From DASRWD01 sp044507975 (lineage in GTDB: Bacteria; Deinococcota; Deinococci; Deinococcales; Trueperaceae), in assembly GCA_044507975.1 (NCBI GenBank), contig JBIQIQ010000003.1, positions 1 to 53,974 of the forward strand: a stretch of 53,974 nucleotides of DNA. Reading direction: 5' to 3'. The position numbers were made by a program, and so were the translations under genes. The stretch's first letter is position 1. Every line of letters begins with the position of its first letter. Positions 43,794-51,454 of this stretch are shown in pieces. Under the pieces are notes generated by a model, which saw nothing but the letters and a program-made list of their open reading frames with translations, did no database searches and was not told the origin of the DNA.

Positions 43794-44633
43794 TCACTGC
43801 ACCCGCTTCCGGATGACGCCGGAGACGAGCTCCGTGAGCCAGACGAGGGCGACGATGATCAGGATGATCGCGCTGGTGGTGCCGTACTCGTACCGCGAGA
43901 TCGAGGTGTTCAGGGCGCCGCCGATGCCGCCGGCCCCCACGATGCCGATCACGGAGGACTCGCGGAAGTTGATGTCGAGCCGGTACAGCGACAGCCCGAC
44001 GAAGCGCGCCCTGACCTGGGGCAGCACGCCGTAGGCCATGAGCTGGAACCAGTTGGCGCCGGTGGAGCGGATCGCCTCGAGCTGGTCCCGGTCGATGTCC
44101 TCGATGTCCTCGGCCAGCAGCTTCCCGAGGAAGCCGATGGTGGCGAAGGCGAGCGTGAGCACGCCAGCCAGCGGCCCGAAGCCGACCATGACGACGAACA
44201 AGATCGCGATGACGATCTCCTGGAAGCTGCGCGATACCGCGATGACGCCGCGCGAGAGTAGATAGAGGGGCAGAGGCGAGATGTTGCGTGCCGCCCCGAA
44301 GGCGAACGGCACGGATAGGGCGATGCCGAGGACCGTGGCCAGCACGGTCATGGTGATGCTCTCCAGCACGCCGACGCGGATGAAGTCCCAGCGCGACGCG
44401 AAGTCCGGCTGCAGGAAGCTCGCGAACAGGCGGCTGGCCCTCTCCGCTCCCTGGACGACGCGCGTCCAGTTGACGTCGATGCTGCCGACCGCCAGCACCA
44501 GGTAGACGACGGCCCCGAGGTAGAGGCCGTAACGCAGGAGGGCGTTCGGTATCAGCGCCGGCGGGCGCCAGCGGTCGGGGTACAGGCGCGCGGCGCCGTC
44601 CGGGGCCATCCCGCCGCTCGAGACGGCGCTCAC
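43794..44633 (-). CDS. phnE: Phosphonate-type ABC transporter permease, first copy
   Basis: Integral membrane protein of 279 residues, about six hydrophobic segments, with the coupling motif EDIEDIDRDQLEAIRSTGAN (about 179-198) and SVIGIVGAGGIGGAL near the C-terminus. It is a paralogue of the permease downstream; the two share the E-I-D-x-LEA-STG and GIVGAGGIG patterns. The GTG start overlaps the ATPase stop by four bases (GTGA). The substrate of the system is a phosphonate, phosphite or phosphate ester by family. Confidence 0.88.
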   Translation of the reverse strand: MSAVSSGGMAPDGAARLYPDRWRPPALIPNALLRYGLYLGAVVYLVLAVGSIDVNWTRVVQGAERASRLFASFLQPDFASRWDFIRVGVLESITMTVLATVLGIALSVPFAFGAARNISPLPLYLLSRGVIAVSRSFQEIVIAILFVVMVGFGPLAGVLTLAFATIGFLGKLLAEDIEDIDRDQLEAIRSTGANWFQLMAYGVLPQVRARFVGLSLYRLDINFRESSVIGIVGAGGIGGALNTSISRYEYGTTSAIILIIVALVWLTELVSGVIRKRVQ

Positions 44634-45433
44634 ACCGGCTCCCAGGCGGGCGTCGCGGCCTCGGCGTGGACGGCGTCCTCCGGCGTGGCCGACCAGTCCT
44701 CCTCGCCGTAGATCTCGGTGAGCACGTCGTCGTCGAGGTCGTCGGGAGCGCCGTCGAAGACGATGGCGCCTGCACGTAGGCCAACGACGCGCTGTACGAA
44801 CTGCTTGGCGAGCGCGACGTCGTGGATGTTGACGATGGTGGCCAGGCCGCGCTCGCTCGCGAGCTCGACGAGGAGCCGCATCACCTGTCGCGACGTCTTC
44901 GGGTCGAGGCTGGCGGTCGGCTCGTCCACGAGGAGCAGCTCGGGCTGCTGCAGCAGGGCTCGGGCGATGCCGACGCGCTGACGCTGCCCGCCGGAGAGCT
45001 GATCGGCGCGCTTGTCGACGTGCTCGGCGATGCCCACGCGGTCCAGCAGCTGGAAGGCGCGGCGCACGGTCTCGGGCGGGAAGCGGCGGAGGTAGGAGGC
45101 CCAGAACCCCACGTAGCCAAGCTGGCCGGAGAGCACGTTCTCCATGACCGTGAGGCGGTCCACCAGCGCGAACTCCTGGAAGATCATGCCGATGCGGCGC
45201 CGGGCGAGACGCAGCTCCCGGCGGCCGAGCAGGGTCAGGTCCTGCCCTCCCAGCAGGACCCGACCCTCGGTGGGCTCGACGAGGCGGTTGACGCAGCGGA
45301 TCAGGGTGCTCTTGCCGGCGCCGGATGGGCCGATGAGGGCCATGACCTGGCCGGCCGGCACCTCGAGGTCGACGCCGCGCAGGGCCGTGTCGCCACGCCC
45401 GTAGCGCTTGGTCAGGCCATGGATCTCGAGAAC
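44630..45433 (-). CDS. phnC: Phosphonate-type ABC transporter ATPase with no standard start codon
   Basis: ATPase energising the uptake system. The sequence reads LEIHGLTKRYGRGDTALRGV, then Walker A GPSGAGKST, signature LSGGQRQRVGIARAL, Walker B LLLVDEPTASLD and switch His in NIHD. The first ATG/GTG/TTG in frame (GTG at 45361) would remove about 24 conserved residues, including the first strand before Walker A. GGGAGG stands seven bases before a GTT at 45433-45431, which is exactly where PhnC proteins begin. I therefore place the start there; it is either a non-standard start or a base error in GTG/ATG. About 267 residues. Confidence 0.75.
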   Translation of the reverse strand, partial: VLEIHGLTKRYGRGDTALRGVDLEVPAGQVMALIGPSGAGKSTLIRCVNRLVEPTEGRVLLGGQDLTLLGRRELRLARRRIGMIFQEFALVDRLTVMENVLSGQLGYVGFWASYLRRFPPETVRRAFQLLDRVGIAEHVDKRADQLSGGQRQRVGIARALLQQPELLLVDEPTASLDPKTSRQVMRLLVELASERGLATIVNIHDVALAKQFVQRVVGLRAGAIVFDGAPDDLDDDVLTEIYGEEDWSATPEDAVHAEAATPAWEPV

Positions 45434-45446
45434 GGCCCGGCCTCCC

Positions 45447-46457
45447 TTACTCGATCGCGTCGGCGGCGGCCGCGATCTGGCGCAGCACCTGCCAGTCGGT
45501 CTGGTAGTCGATCGCGATCCACTGGCTGACGTCGGCGAACTCCTCGGCGAGCGCCGTGCCAGTCCAGTCGAAGGTCAGGAAGGCCTCGCGGACCTGCTCC
45601 CGCAGCTCGGGGGTCAGGTTGTAGACAGCGCCGTACGCAGTGGAGGGGAAGGTCTGCGAGACGTAGACGAAGTCGAGGTCGTCGAGCGAGAGCAGGTCGC
45701 GAGCGACCATGCGCCGCAGGACGCTCGAGGCGATGGCGGCCGCCTCGTAGTCGCCGTTGACCACGCCGAGGATGCTGTTGTCGTGCGAGCCGGAGAAGGC
45801 GGTCTCGTAGTCGACGTTGGGGCGCATGCCCAGCTCCGAGTAGAGCAGGGCGGCCGGAGCGTTGTACCCGGAGTTCGAGGTGGGCGAGACGAACGCCAGC
45901 TGGCGGCCCTGCAGGTCCTCGAGGCTCTGGATGTCCGAGCCCTTGGGCACGATGATCTCCATCTCGTACCCGTACTCCTCGTTGTCGTCGGCCATGATCG
46001 CCATCGGGTGGAAGCCGGCCATGTTCACGCCCTCCTGCACCGACCCCGCGGCGAAGCCCGCGACGTGCAGGCGGCCGGCGCGCATCGCCTCGATCTGGGC
46101 GGCGTACGACCGCACGGGGAAGTACTGCACCTGCTTGCCCGTGAGCTCGGAGAGGTAGTCCATGAACTCCACGAACACCCCCTGGTAGACCGCGGGGTCC
46201 TCGGTCGGCGCGTACGTGAAGATCAGGACCGGCGGGTCGAGCAGGTCCGCGGCGTCGGCGGGTGGGTCGGCGAGCATGTCGCCATCGGCGTCGCAGAAGC
46301 GCGCGTCGAGCTCGCCCCGGGGGCAGTCGCCTTGTGCGGCCGCGAGCTGGAAGGCCGATTGGAGCAGGAGGAGGGCCAGCAGAGCCGGCCACATGCGGGT
46401 GAGCTCCCGCACCACCTTCACCAGGTCCGGGCGGATCGTCGTGGTAGTCGAGTTCAT
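45447..46457 (-). CDS. phnD: Phosphonate/phosphate-type ABC transporter substrate-binding protein
   Basis: Periplasmic-type binding protein of 336 residues. Basic start and hydrophobic helix (about 20-40) form a signal peptide or membrane anchor. The mature protein has TYAPTEDPAVYQGVF and the family pattern DYLSELTGKQVQYFPVRSYA, AQIEAMRAGRLHVAGF, then SPTSNSGYNAPAALLY and SGSHDNSILGVVNGDYEAAA. Close to the mature N-terminus is an acidic insert CDADGDMLADPPAD that looks like a calcium-binding loop. GGGAGAG precedes the ATG. The ligand is a phosphonate, phosphite or organophosphate by family; binding-site residues cannot be tested by eye. Confidence 0.85.
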   Translation of the reverse strand: MNSTTTTIRPDLVKVVRELTRMWPALLALLLLQSAFQLAAAQGDCPRGELDARFCDADGDMLADPPADAADLLDPPVLIFTYAPTEDPAVYQGVFVEFMDYLSELTGKQVQYFPVRSYAAQIEAMRAGRLHVAGFAAGSVQEGVNMAGFHPMAIMADDNEEYGYEMEIIVPKGSDIQSLEDLQGRQLAFVSPTSNSGYNAPAALLYSELGMRPNVDYETAFSGSHDNSILGVVNGDYEAAAIASSVLRRMVARDLLSLDDLDFVYVSQTFPSTAYGAVYNLTPELREQVREAFLTFDWTGTALAEEFADVSQWIAIDYQTDWQVLRQIAAAADAIE

Positions 46458-46486
46458 CGTTCTCTCCCTTCCGAGGAGGCCTGCGG

Positions 46487-46533
46487 GGTCGCGGGCTGGA
46501 GGCGGGTTCGGCGGTGCTCCGGCGCCCGCGACC
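46487..46533 (-). promoter_or_regulatory. Inverted repeat in the phnD leader
   Basis: GGTCGCGGGC (46487-46496) and its perfect complement GCCCGCGACC (46524-46533), with 27 bases between. Lies between the regulator stop and phnD. May act as terminator of the regulator, attenuator or mRNA processing site. Confidence 0.35.
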
Positions 46534-46560
46534 TTCGGGTCACCGCCTGAGTGAGTCGGC

Positions 46561-47295
46561 TCATCCCGACGCGCCCGGCTCGGAGCGCCGGATCGTGACG
46601 GAGAGGTAGTAGCGGTCGCCGCGGTAGAGGGTGCGGGTCAGACCGACCCGTCGGCCGTCGGCGAGGTAGGTGACCCGAGTGACGCGCAGCATGGCGGAGC
46701 CCGCCGGCGTGCCAAGCAGCTTGGCCGTCTTGCCGTCGGTGACGGTGGCCTCGATCGTCTGGTCGGCGTGGCTCACCTCCTGTCCCAGGGCCGTCGCCAC
46801 CCCCTGGTAGAACGACGCGACGTAGTCGATGCGCTCGAGCGCTCGGGCGAAGGCCGGGGCCACGACCACCGTGTTGAGGCCGATCGCCTCGCCGCCGATG
46901 GACCTGAGGCGTTGCACCCGATAGACCGTGTCGTCGGGGCTCGCCTCGAGGAGCCCGGCGTCCTGCTCCCCCGCGGGCTCGAAGGCCTGGGAGAGGACCT
47001 CGGTCGCCGGGTCGAGGCCGTGGGCCTGGGCGTCCTCGGCGAACCCGAGCAAGCTGCTCGCCACGCGCTCGACCTTCGTGCTGGCGACGAAAGTGCCTAC
47101 CCCCTGCCGCCTCACGACGAGACCCGCGTTGACGAGGCGGTCGACGGCATGCCTCACGGTCATGCGCGAGACGCCGTAGCGCCGGCGCAGCTCGTCCTCG
47201 CTCGGCACCTGGTGGCCCAGCCGCAGCTCGCCGCTGCCGATCTGGTCGCGCAGGTCGGCGGCGATGCGCGCGTAGAGAGGTGCTTCCTGGCGCAG
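46561..47295 (-). CDS. GntR/UTRA-family regulator of the phosphonate-type operon
   Basis: HutC/PhnF-type regulator. The wing-helix domain reads APLYARIAADLRDQI, then PSEDELRRRYGVSRMTVRHAV and RRQGVGTFV; the UTRA effector domain covers about 90-240. The first ATG/GTG/TTG in frame (GTG at 47208) would cut off the first DNA-binding helix, so the start must be farther upstream. GAGGAGGA is followed by ATC (47301) and CTG (47295), and the CTG is nine bases from the ribosome site; I place the start there, giving about 244 residues. Probably represses phnD-C-E-E-HAD and itself until the ligand binds. Confidence 0.72.
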   Translation of the reverse strand: MRQEAPLYARIAADLRDQIGSGELRLGHQVPSEDELRRRYGVSRMTVRHAVDRLVNAGLVVRRQGVGTFVASTKVERVASSLLGFAEDAQAHGLDPATEVLSQAFEPAGEQDAGLLEASPDDTVYRVQRLRSIGGEAIGLNTVVVAPAFARALERIDYVASFYQGVATALGQEVSHADQTIEATVTDGKTAKLLGTPAGSAMLRVTRVTYLADGRRVGLTRTLYRGDRYYLSVTIRRSEPGASG

Positions 47296-47353
47296 GGCGA
47301 TGAGTCCTCCTCTCGGATGGTTCTCAGCCTCGGCAGCGCTTGGCTGTCAGCTT

Positions 47354-47369
47354 GTCTAGATGTCTATAC
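47354..47369 (-). promoter_or_regulatory. Probable GntR/PhnF-type operator
   Basis: Plus-strand GTCTAGATGTCTATAC holds two overlapping copies of the GTCTA-type half site bound by HutC/YvoA/PhnF regulators (known sites such as TGGTCTATACCA). It lies just upstream of the regulator gene, overlaps its likely -10 (TATAGA on the minus strand), and is 129 bp from the divergent peptidase promoter. Confidence 0.55.
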
Positions 47370-47497
47370 GACTGACGCGTTCGGCGTCAAGTGCAGGCCC
47401 GGATGCGACCGTCGACGAGCGCCAGGGTGAAGGGCCCATAAGAGGCGCGTAAACGGCGTCTCACGCGGGTCAGCACGAGGCCACGAGGTACCCGCAC

Positions 47498-47503
47498 TAC
47501 GCT
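47498..47503 (+). promoter_or_regulatory. -10 box of the M23 peptidase gene
   Basis: TACGCT, six bases before the ATG at 47510. Confidence 0.4.
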
Positions 47504-47509
47504 CGGTCC

Positions 47510-48283
47510 ATGGCCTGGGTGTTCCCCGCTGCGCTGGCCTTCGTGGCCGCTGCGACGCTGCTGCTGGCTCCACCTCCGACGGAGGCGGGCAGCGCGCCGC
47601 CCGACCCGGCAGCGGTCGAGCTCGTTGCACCGCCCGCGACGAGCGACGTCCGGACCGCCGTGCCTGCCGATGCCGAACGACAGGCTGCCGCAGAGCAGGA
47701 GACCGCGTTCGAGTCTTTGGAGGAGCCTCCGGACCAGGCCCAGGCCGGAGACGCGCCCACGGCTCCGGGGCTCGATGCTCCACCGGAGCAGCCGCAGGCG
47801 GAGCTCGCTGAGGCGGAAGCGGCAGACGACCTCACGGCAGTGGCGGCCCCGGCGCCCATCCCAGTGTTCTTCATGCCTGTCGAGGGCGTGCGTGTCGCCG
47901 ACGTGCCTGCGAGCTTCGGCGACCCTCGCGGGGAGCGCCTGCACGCCGGAGTGGACATCATGGCTCCGCGCGGCACGCCGGTCAGGGCCGCGGCGCCGGG
48001 CACCGTCTGGCGGATCGGTGAGTCCGGGCGCGGGGGCCTCTCCGTCACGGTCATCGGCGACGACGGCGTGCGCTACTTCTACACGCACCTCGACGCCTTC
48101 GCCGAGGGCCTCGAGCGCCGTCAGCGCGTCGGCGTCGACACGGTGATCGGCTACGTGGGGAACACCGGCAACGCAGCTGCGACGGCTCCTCACCTGCACT
48201 TCGAGGTGTCGCTGCCAGTCGAGGGCGAGGACTACGCCTGGACGCCGATCGACCCCCTCCCCCACATGCTGGACCGCGAGTAG
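47510..48283 (+). CDS. Exported M23 (LytM) peptidoglycan endopeptidase
   Basis: A 257-residue protein with an N-terminal hydrophobic segment (MAWVFPAALAFVAAATLLLA) as signal peptide or anchor, a Glu/Ala/Pro-rich linker to about 115, and a C-terminal LytM domain (about 125-250). Zinc ligands are visible as His and Asp in LHAGVDIM (about 145) and His in HLHFEV (about 228), with the catalytic His in YTHLD. The set is complete, so it should be an active endopeptidase cutting peptide cross-links, or an activator of one. Likely leaderless. A hairpin at 48302-48320 follows. Confidence 0.88.
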   Translation: MAWVFPAALAFVAAATLLLAPPPTEAGSAPPDPAAVELVAPPATSDVRTAVPADAERQAAAEQETAFESLEEPPDQAQAGDAPTAPGLDAPPEQPQAELAEAEAADDLTAVAAPAPIPVFFMPVEGVRVADVPASFGDPRGERLHAGVDIMAPRGTPVRAAAPGTVWRIGESGRGGLSVTVIGDDGVRYFYTHLDAFAEGLERRQRVGVDTVIGYVGNTGNAAATAPHLHFEVSLPVEGEDYAWTPIDPLPHMLDRE

Positions 48284-48301
48284 GACCGTCACCTGCGGCG
48301 A

Positions 48302-48320
48302 GGAGGCGGCATCCGCCTCC
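48302..48320 (+). terminator. Hairpin after the M23 gene
   Basis: GGAGGCGG, loop CAT, CCGCCTCC: eight perfect pairs, 19 bases past the stop. No T tract. Confidence 0.5.
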
Positions 48321-48348
48321 GGCCTACCCGGTCCGGCGCCAGGCGTAG

Positions 48349-48354
48349 TACACT
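48349..48354 (+). promoter_or_regulatory. -10 box of the tRNA gene
   Basis: TACACT, eleven bases before the mature 5' end of the tRNA; same core as several protein-gene promoters here. Confidence 0.4.
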
Positions 48355-48365
48355 ACTGAGCGCTT

Positions 48366-48442
<77 letters not shown>

Positions 48443-48459
48443 AGAAATCGCGTGAGGGA

Positions 48460-48481
48460 CGGCGCTCCGGGAGGGGCGCCG
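48460..48481 (+). terminator. Hairpin after the tRNA gene
   Basis: CGGCGC, ten-base loop, GCGCCG, 18 bases past the tRNA. Followed by CCTTCGTTA, only weakly T-rich. Confidence 0.4.
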
Positions 48482-48570
48482 CCTTCGTTAGCGTGACCTC
48501 TGGACGCTCTGCGCCGCGCCTGTGACGGTCGTCGGACCGCTACCAGCGGCAGCCGTGGTACATGAGAAGC

Positions 48571-49938
48571 ATGAGACACCGGGGGGTGCGTCATCTCTGC
48601 CGCTTCTTTCCATCGTCCGTACCAGCGCTGGTGCTGATCGCCGCTCTCGCCGCATGCACACAATCCATCCTCTCCATCGATATCCGTGAGTACCCGACGG
48701 AGATCCCCGCCGGCGAGACCGTGATGCTAGCGGCGACCGTTCCCATGTCCGCTGGGCTCCCGGTCTACGCAGTGCGCTGGTCCGCGTCTGCCGGTACCAT
48801 CGCTCCGGCGGACGAGAGTGGCGCCAGCGCGGTGTACACGGCGCCCGCCACGCCTGGCACGGTGCGGATCACCGCGTTCCTCCAGAGCGATCCGCCACTG
48901 CGTAAGCAGGTCCAGGTGGCGATCGTCCTGCACGACGCGCAAGGGCCGGAGTCGGACCCGGAGCCTGACCCAGACCCTGACCCAGACCCGGAGCCTGACC
49001 CAGAGCCTGACCTAGACCCTGAGCCTGACCCAGACCCTGAACCCGAGCCAGAGCCCGATCCCGACTTCGTGAGGCTCGTCGCAGCGGGTGACATCGCCTG
49101 CTCTCCTACCGACGCCTACTTCAACGAAGGTGTGGGCAGGGACGGCCGTTGCGTGCAAGCCGCCACAGCCGCGCTCGCGCTCTCGCTCGAGCCAGACGCC
49201 GTGATCGCACTGGGAGACCTGCAGTACACCGACGGTGGCTACTCGGCGTTCATGAAGTCGTACCACCCGTCCTGGGGGCGATTGAACCACCTGGTGATGC
49301 CCATGTTCGGCAACCACGAGTACGGGCCGGACCCGACGGCGAAGGGCTACGTCCGCTACTTCAGGGAGCAGGCCGTGTGGGACCGGCTGCCCGAGGCCGC
49401 CGCCGACCCGACGCGAGGCTACTACTCGTTCGACCTCGGCGCCTGGAAGGTGATCCTACTGAACGGCGTGTGCGAGTTCGTCGCGGGCGGCGGCTGCGCC
49501 GCCGGCTCCACCCAGCACGACTGGCTCCTCACAGAGCTAGCCGAGGCCGGCGAGCGGTGCACGTTGGTAGCCGTCCACTATCCACTATTCAACGCCGGGC
49601 GCAACGACGGCGAAGAGACGATGACCGACTTCTTCACTACCTCCTACGAGGCCGGAGTCGACCTCATGCTCGTCGCGGACGAGCACCGTTACGAGAGGTT
49701 CGCGCCACTCGACCCAAGCGGCGCCCGTGACGACGAGCGCGGGGTTCCCTACTTCATCGTCGGGACGGGGGGCAAGCAGCTCTACCCGGGCTACGCCAAG
49801 CACCCCATGAGCGAGGTGATGTTCGCCGACTCACCCGGCGTCCTGGCCCTAGACCTGTACCAGGGCGGGTACGCGTTCGAGTTCCACCCCGTCCCCGGCT
49901 TCCCCAGCACCGACTCCGGATACCAGGCCTGCCGCTGA
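48571..49938 (+). CDS. Surface lipoprotein with acidic repeat linker and metallophosphoesterase domain
   Basis: About 455 residues. Lipoprotein signal with lipobox LAAC (about 27-30). Then an Ig-like domain, a (Asp/Glu-Pro) repeat linker about 130-165, and a calcineurin-like phosphoesterase domain to the end. Metal motifs are AAGDIACSP, ALGDLQY, FGNHEYGP and VAVHYPLF; the usual GHxHxYER is here ADEHRYERF, with the first Gly-His replaced by Ala-Asp. Likely anchored on the outside of the cell, acting on phosphomonoesters or diesters, possibly with altered activity. ATG at 48562 is an alternative start, but it falls inside a TACAT -10-like stretch. Converges on the RCC1-repeat gene. Confidence 0.8.
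   Translation: MRHRGVRHLCRFFPSSVPALVLIAALAACTQSILSIDIREYPTEIPAGETVMLAATVPMSAGLPVYAVRWSASAGTIAPADESGASAVYTAPATPGTVRITAFLQSDPPLRKQVQVAIVLHDAQGPESDPEPDPDPDPDPEPDPEPDLDPEPDPDPEPEPEPDPDFVRLVAAGDIACSPTDAYFNEGVGRDGRCVQAATAALALSLEPDAVIALGDLQYTDGGYSAFMKSYHPSWGRLNHLVMPMFGNHEYGPDPTAKGYVRYFREQAVWDRLPEAAADPTRGYYSFDLGAWKVILLNGVCEFVAGGGCAAGSTQHDWLLTELAEAGERCTLVAVHYPLFNAGRNDGEETMTDFFTTSYEAGVDLMLVADEHRYERFAPLDPSGARDDERGVPYFIVGTGGKQLYPGYAKHPMSEVMFADSPGVLALDLYQGGYAFEFHPVPGFPSTDSGYQACR
48956..49065 (+). repeat. Asp/Glu-Pro coding repeat
   Basis: Units like gacccagaccctgag repeat over about 110 bases, encoding alternating acidic residues and proline in the surface protein's linker. Slippage-prone; length probably differs between strains. 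Confidence 0.7.
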
Positions 49939-49941
49939 GGC

Positions 49942-51375
49942 TCAGGGCCAGCGAACGCTCACGCCCGTAACGGCCCCGCTGCCGCGCGGCGAAGCGGCGC
50001 CGTGGCCGAGCTGCCCGTGATCGTTGGAGCCCCAGGCGGTGAGCAGCCCGTCCCCGGTGACGGCCAGGACGTGCGTCCCGCCCGCCGTCGCGTACTCCCA
50101 GTCCGCGCCCACCACGACGCGCGTGAAGAGGTTGACGTTGCCCTGCTCCCCGACGCCCAGGGCGTTCCCTGACCCCGAAGCCCACAGGACGCCGCCCGCG
50201 GTCAGCGCGGCCGTGAAGTTCGTGCCGGCCGCAGCGTCGAGGACGTCTTCGGCGAGCTCTACGCGTCGCGGGGCCGGCTCGTGATCGTTGTGCCCGAGGC
50301 CGAGCTGGCCGCCGTTGTTCTGACCCCAGGCCCACAGTGTCCGGTCGCGCTTCAGGGCCAGGGAGCTCGAGTTGCCGGCCGTCACGACCAGCCAGTCCGA
50401 GTCGGTGCCGACGCGCACGGGCTCGCGCTGGCCCCCGCCGCCGTCGGGACCGAGCTGGCCGTAGCCGTTGTAGCCCCAAGCCCAGAGGCTGCCGTCGTCC
50501 CTCACCGCGAGGGTGTGGTCGGCGCCGGCTGCCGCCGCGATCCAACCCTCGCCCGGCACGCGGTTAGGGGCATCCACGCTAGAGGTGGCGCCGTTGCCGA
50601 GCTGCCCGTAGCGGTTCTGGCCCCACAGCCACAGGCTGCGGTCGGCCCTGATCGCCCACGTGTGGTAGTCGCCGGCGCCGACGGCCACCCAATCGGAGTC
50701 GCCGCCGACCCGCTGGAAGCTCGCGTGCTCGGTTCCAGCCACGCCGAGCTGCCCGCGCTGGTTGCTGCCGGCGGTCCAGATGCTGCCGTCGGCGGCGAGG
50801 GCGATGCTGTGCTCTCGGCCGCCGGCTACTGCGAGCCATCCCTGGTCACCGGGCACGCGCGTCGGGGTCGGCTGGACGTCAGTTCCGCCGAGCCCGAGCT
50901 GTCCGCGGGTGTTCTGGCCCCACGCCCACAGGGTCCCGTCATCGTCCACCGCCAGCGAGTGCGCGAACGCCGCCGCCACGGGGCGGGACTGGCGCACCCT
51001 CACCCACAAGGTCGCCGACTCGGTCTGGTCCTCCGACGTGCCGATCAAGACGATCGCTTGGTCACCTACGTGCGCGTGCCTTCCGAACGAGAGCGTCAGC
51101 GTGCCGTCGTCCGCCACCGCGCCGGTCACCCCGAACGGGAGCCGACCGACGGCGAGCGCGACCTCACCCGCGAACCCCTCCTCGGGCACGACGGTCACCG
51201 AGGCCTCGGAGCCCTCGCCCTGCACGACGACGATGCTGCTGGGCTCGACCCTCAACGAGAAGCCCGGCGGCTCCTCCTCTCCGGGCGGAGCGGCCGCCGC
51301 ACCGAGGGGCGCGAAGGCGATGAAGGAGGCCCCCAGGAGCCTCGCCGCCAGCGTGAACGCTCGTAGGTATCTCAC
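49942..51375 (-). CDS. Exported RCC1-repeat beta-propeller protein
   Basis: A 477-residue protein from the GTG at 51375, which directly precedes a good signal peptide (RYLRAFTLAARLLGASFIAF, then GAAAA); a GTG 16 codons upstream (51423) is possible. After the signal comes a short Ig-like segment (about 35-120; EEGFAGEVALAV), then about seven RCC1-type repeats of the form LWAWGQNxxGQLG with interleaved HSLA/VDDDGT. Together these make a seven-bladed propeller, here outside the cell. RCC1-like proteins in bacteria are usually interaction or adhesion modules; partner unknown. Convergent with the phosphoesterase gene, three bases between stops. Confidence 0.8.
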   Translation of the reverse strand: MRYLRAFTLAARLLGASFIAFAPLGAAAAPPGEEEPPGFSLRVEPSSIVVVQGEGSEASVTVVPEEGFAGEVALAVGRLPFGVTGAVADDGTLTLSFGRHAHVGDQAIVLIGTSEDQTESATLWVRVRQSRPVAAAFAHSLAVDDDGTLWAWGQNTRGQLGLGGTDVQPTPTRVPGDQGWLAVAGGREHSIALAADGSIWTAGSNQRGQLGVAGTEHASFQRVGGDSDWVAVGAGDYHTWAIRADRSLWLWGQNRYGQLGNGATSSVDAPNRVPGEGWIAAAAGADHTLAVRDDGSLWAWGYNGYGQLGPDGGGGQREPVRVGTDSDWLVVTAGNSSSLALKRDRTLWAWGQNNGGQLGLGHNDHEPAPRRVELAEDVLDAAAGTNFTAALTAGGVLWASGSGNALGVGEQGNVNLFTRVVVGADWEYATAGGTHVLAVTGDGLLTAWGSNDHGQLGHGAASPRGSGAVTGVSVRWP

Positions 51376-51454
51376 CCACCCAGGAAAGCGGACGGCGCCG
51401 GACGCGCGGATGTGATTCCCCACTTCGGCCCGGAGAGAAGGCGCCCGGTTCCGC

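Noticed and set aside
48956..49065. Repeats resembling a CRISPR or satellite array
   Set aside because: No spacers; units are in frame and encode an Asp/Glu-Pro linker inside a gene.
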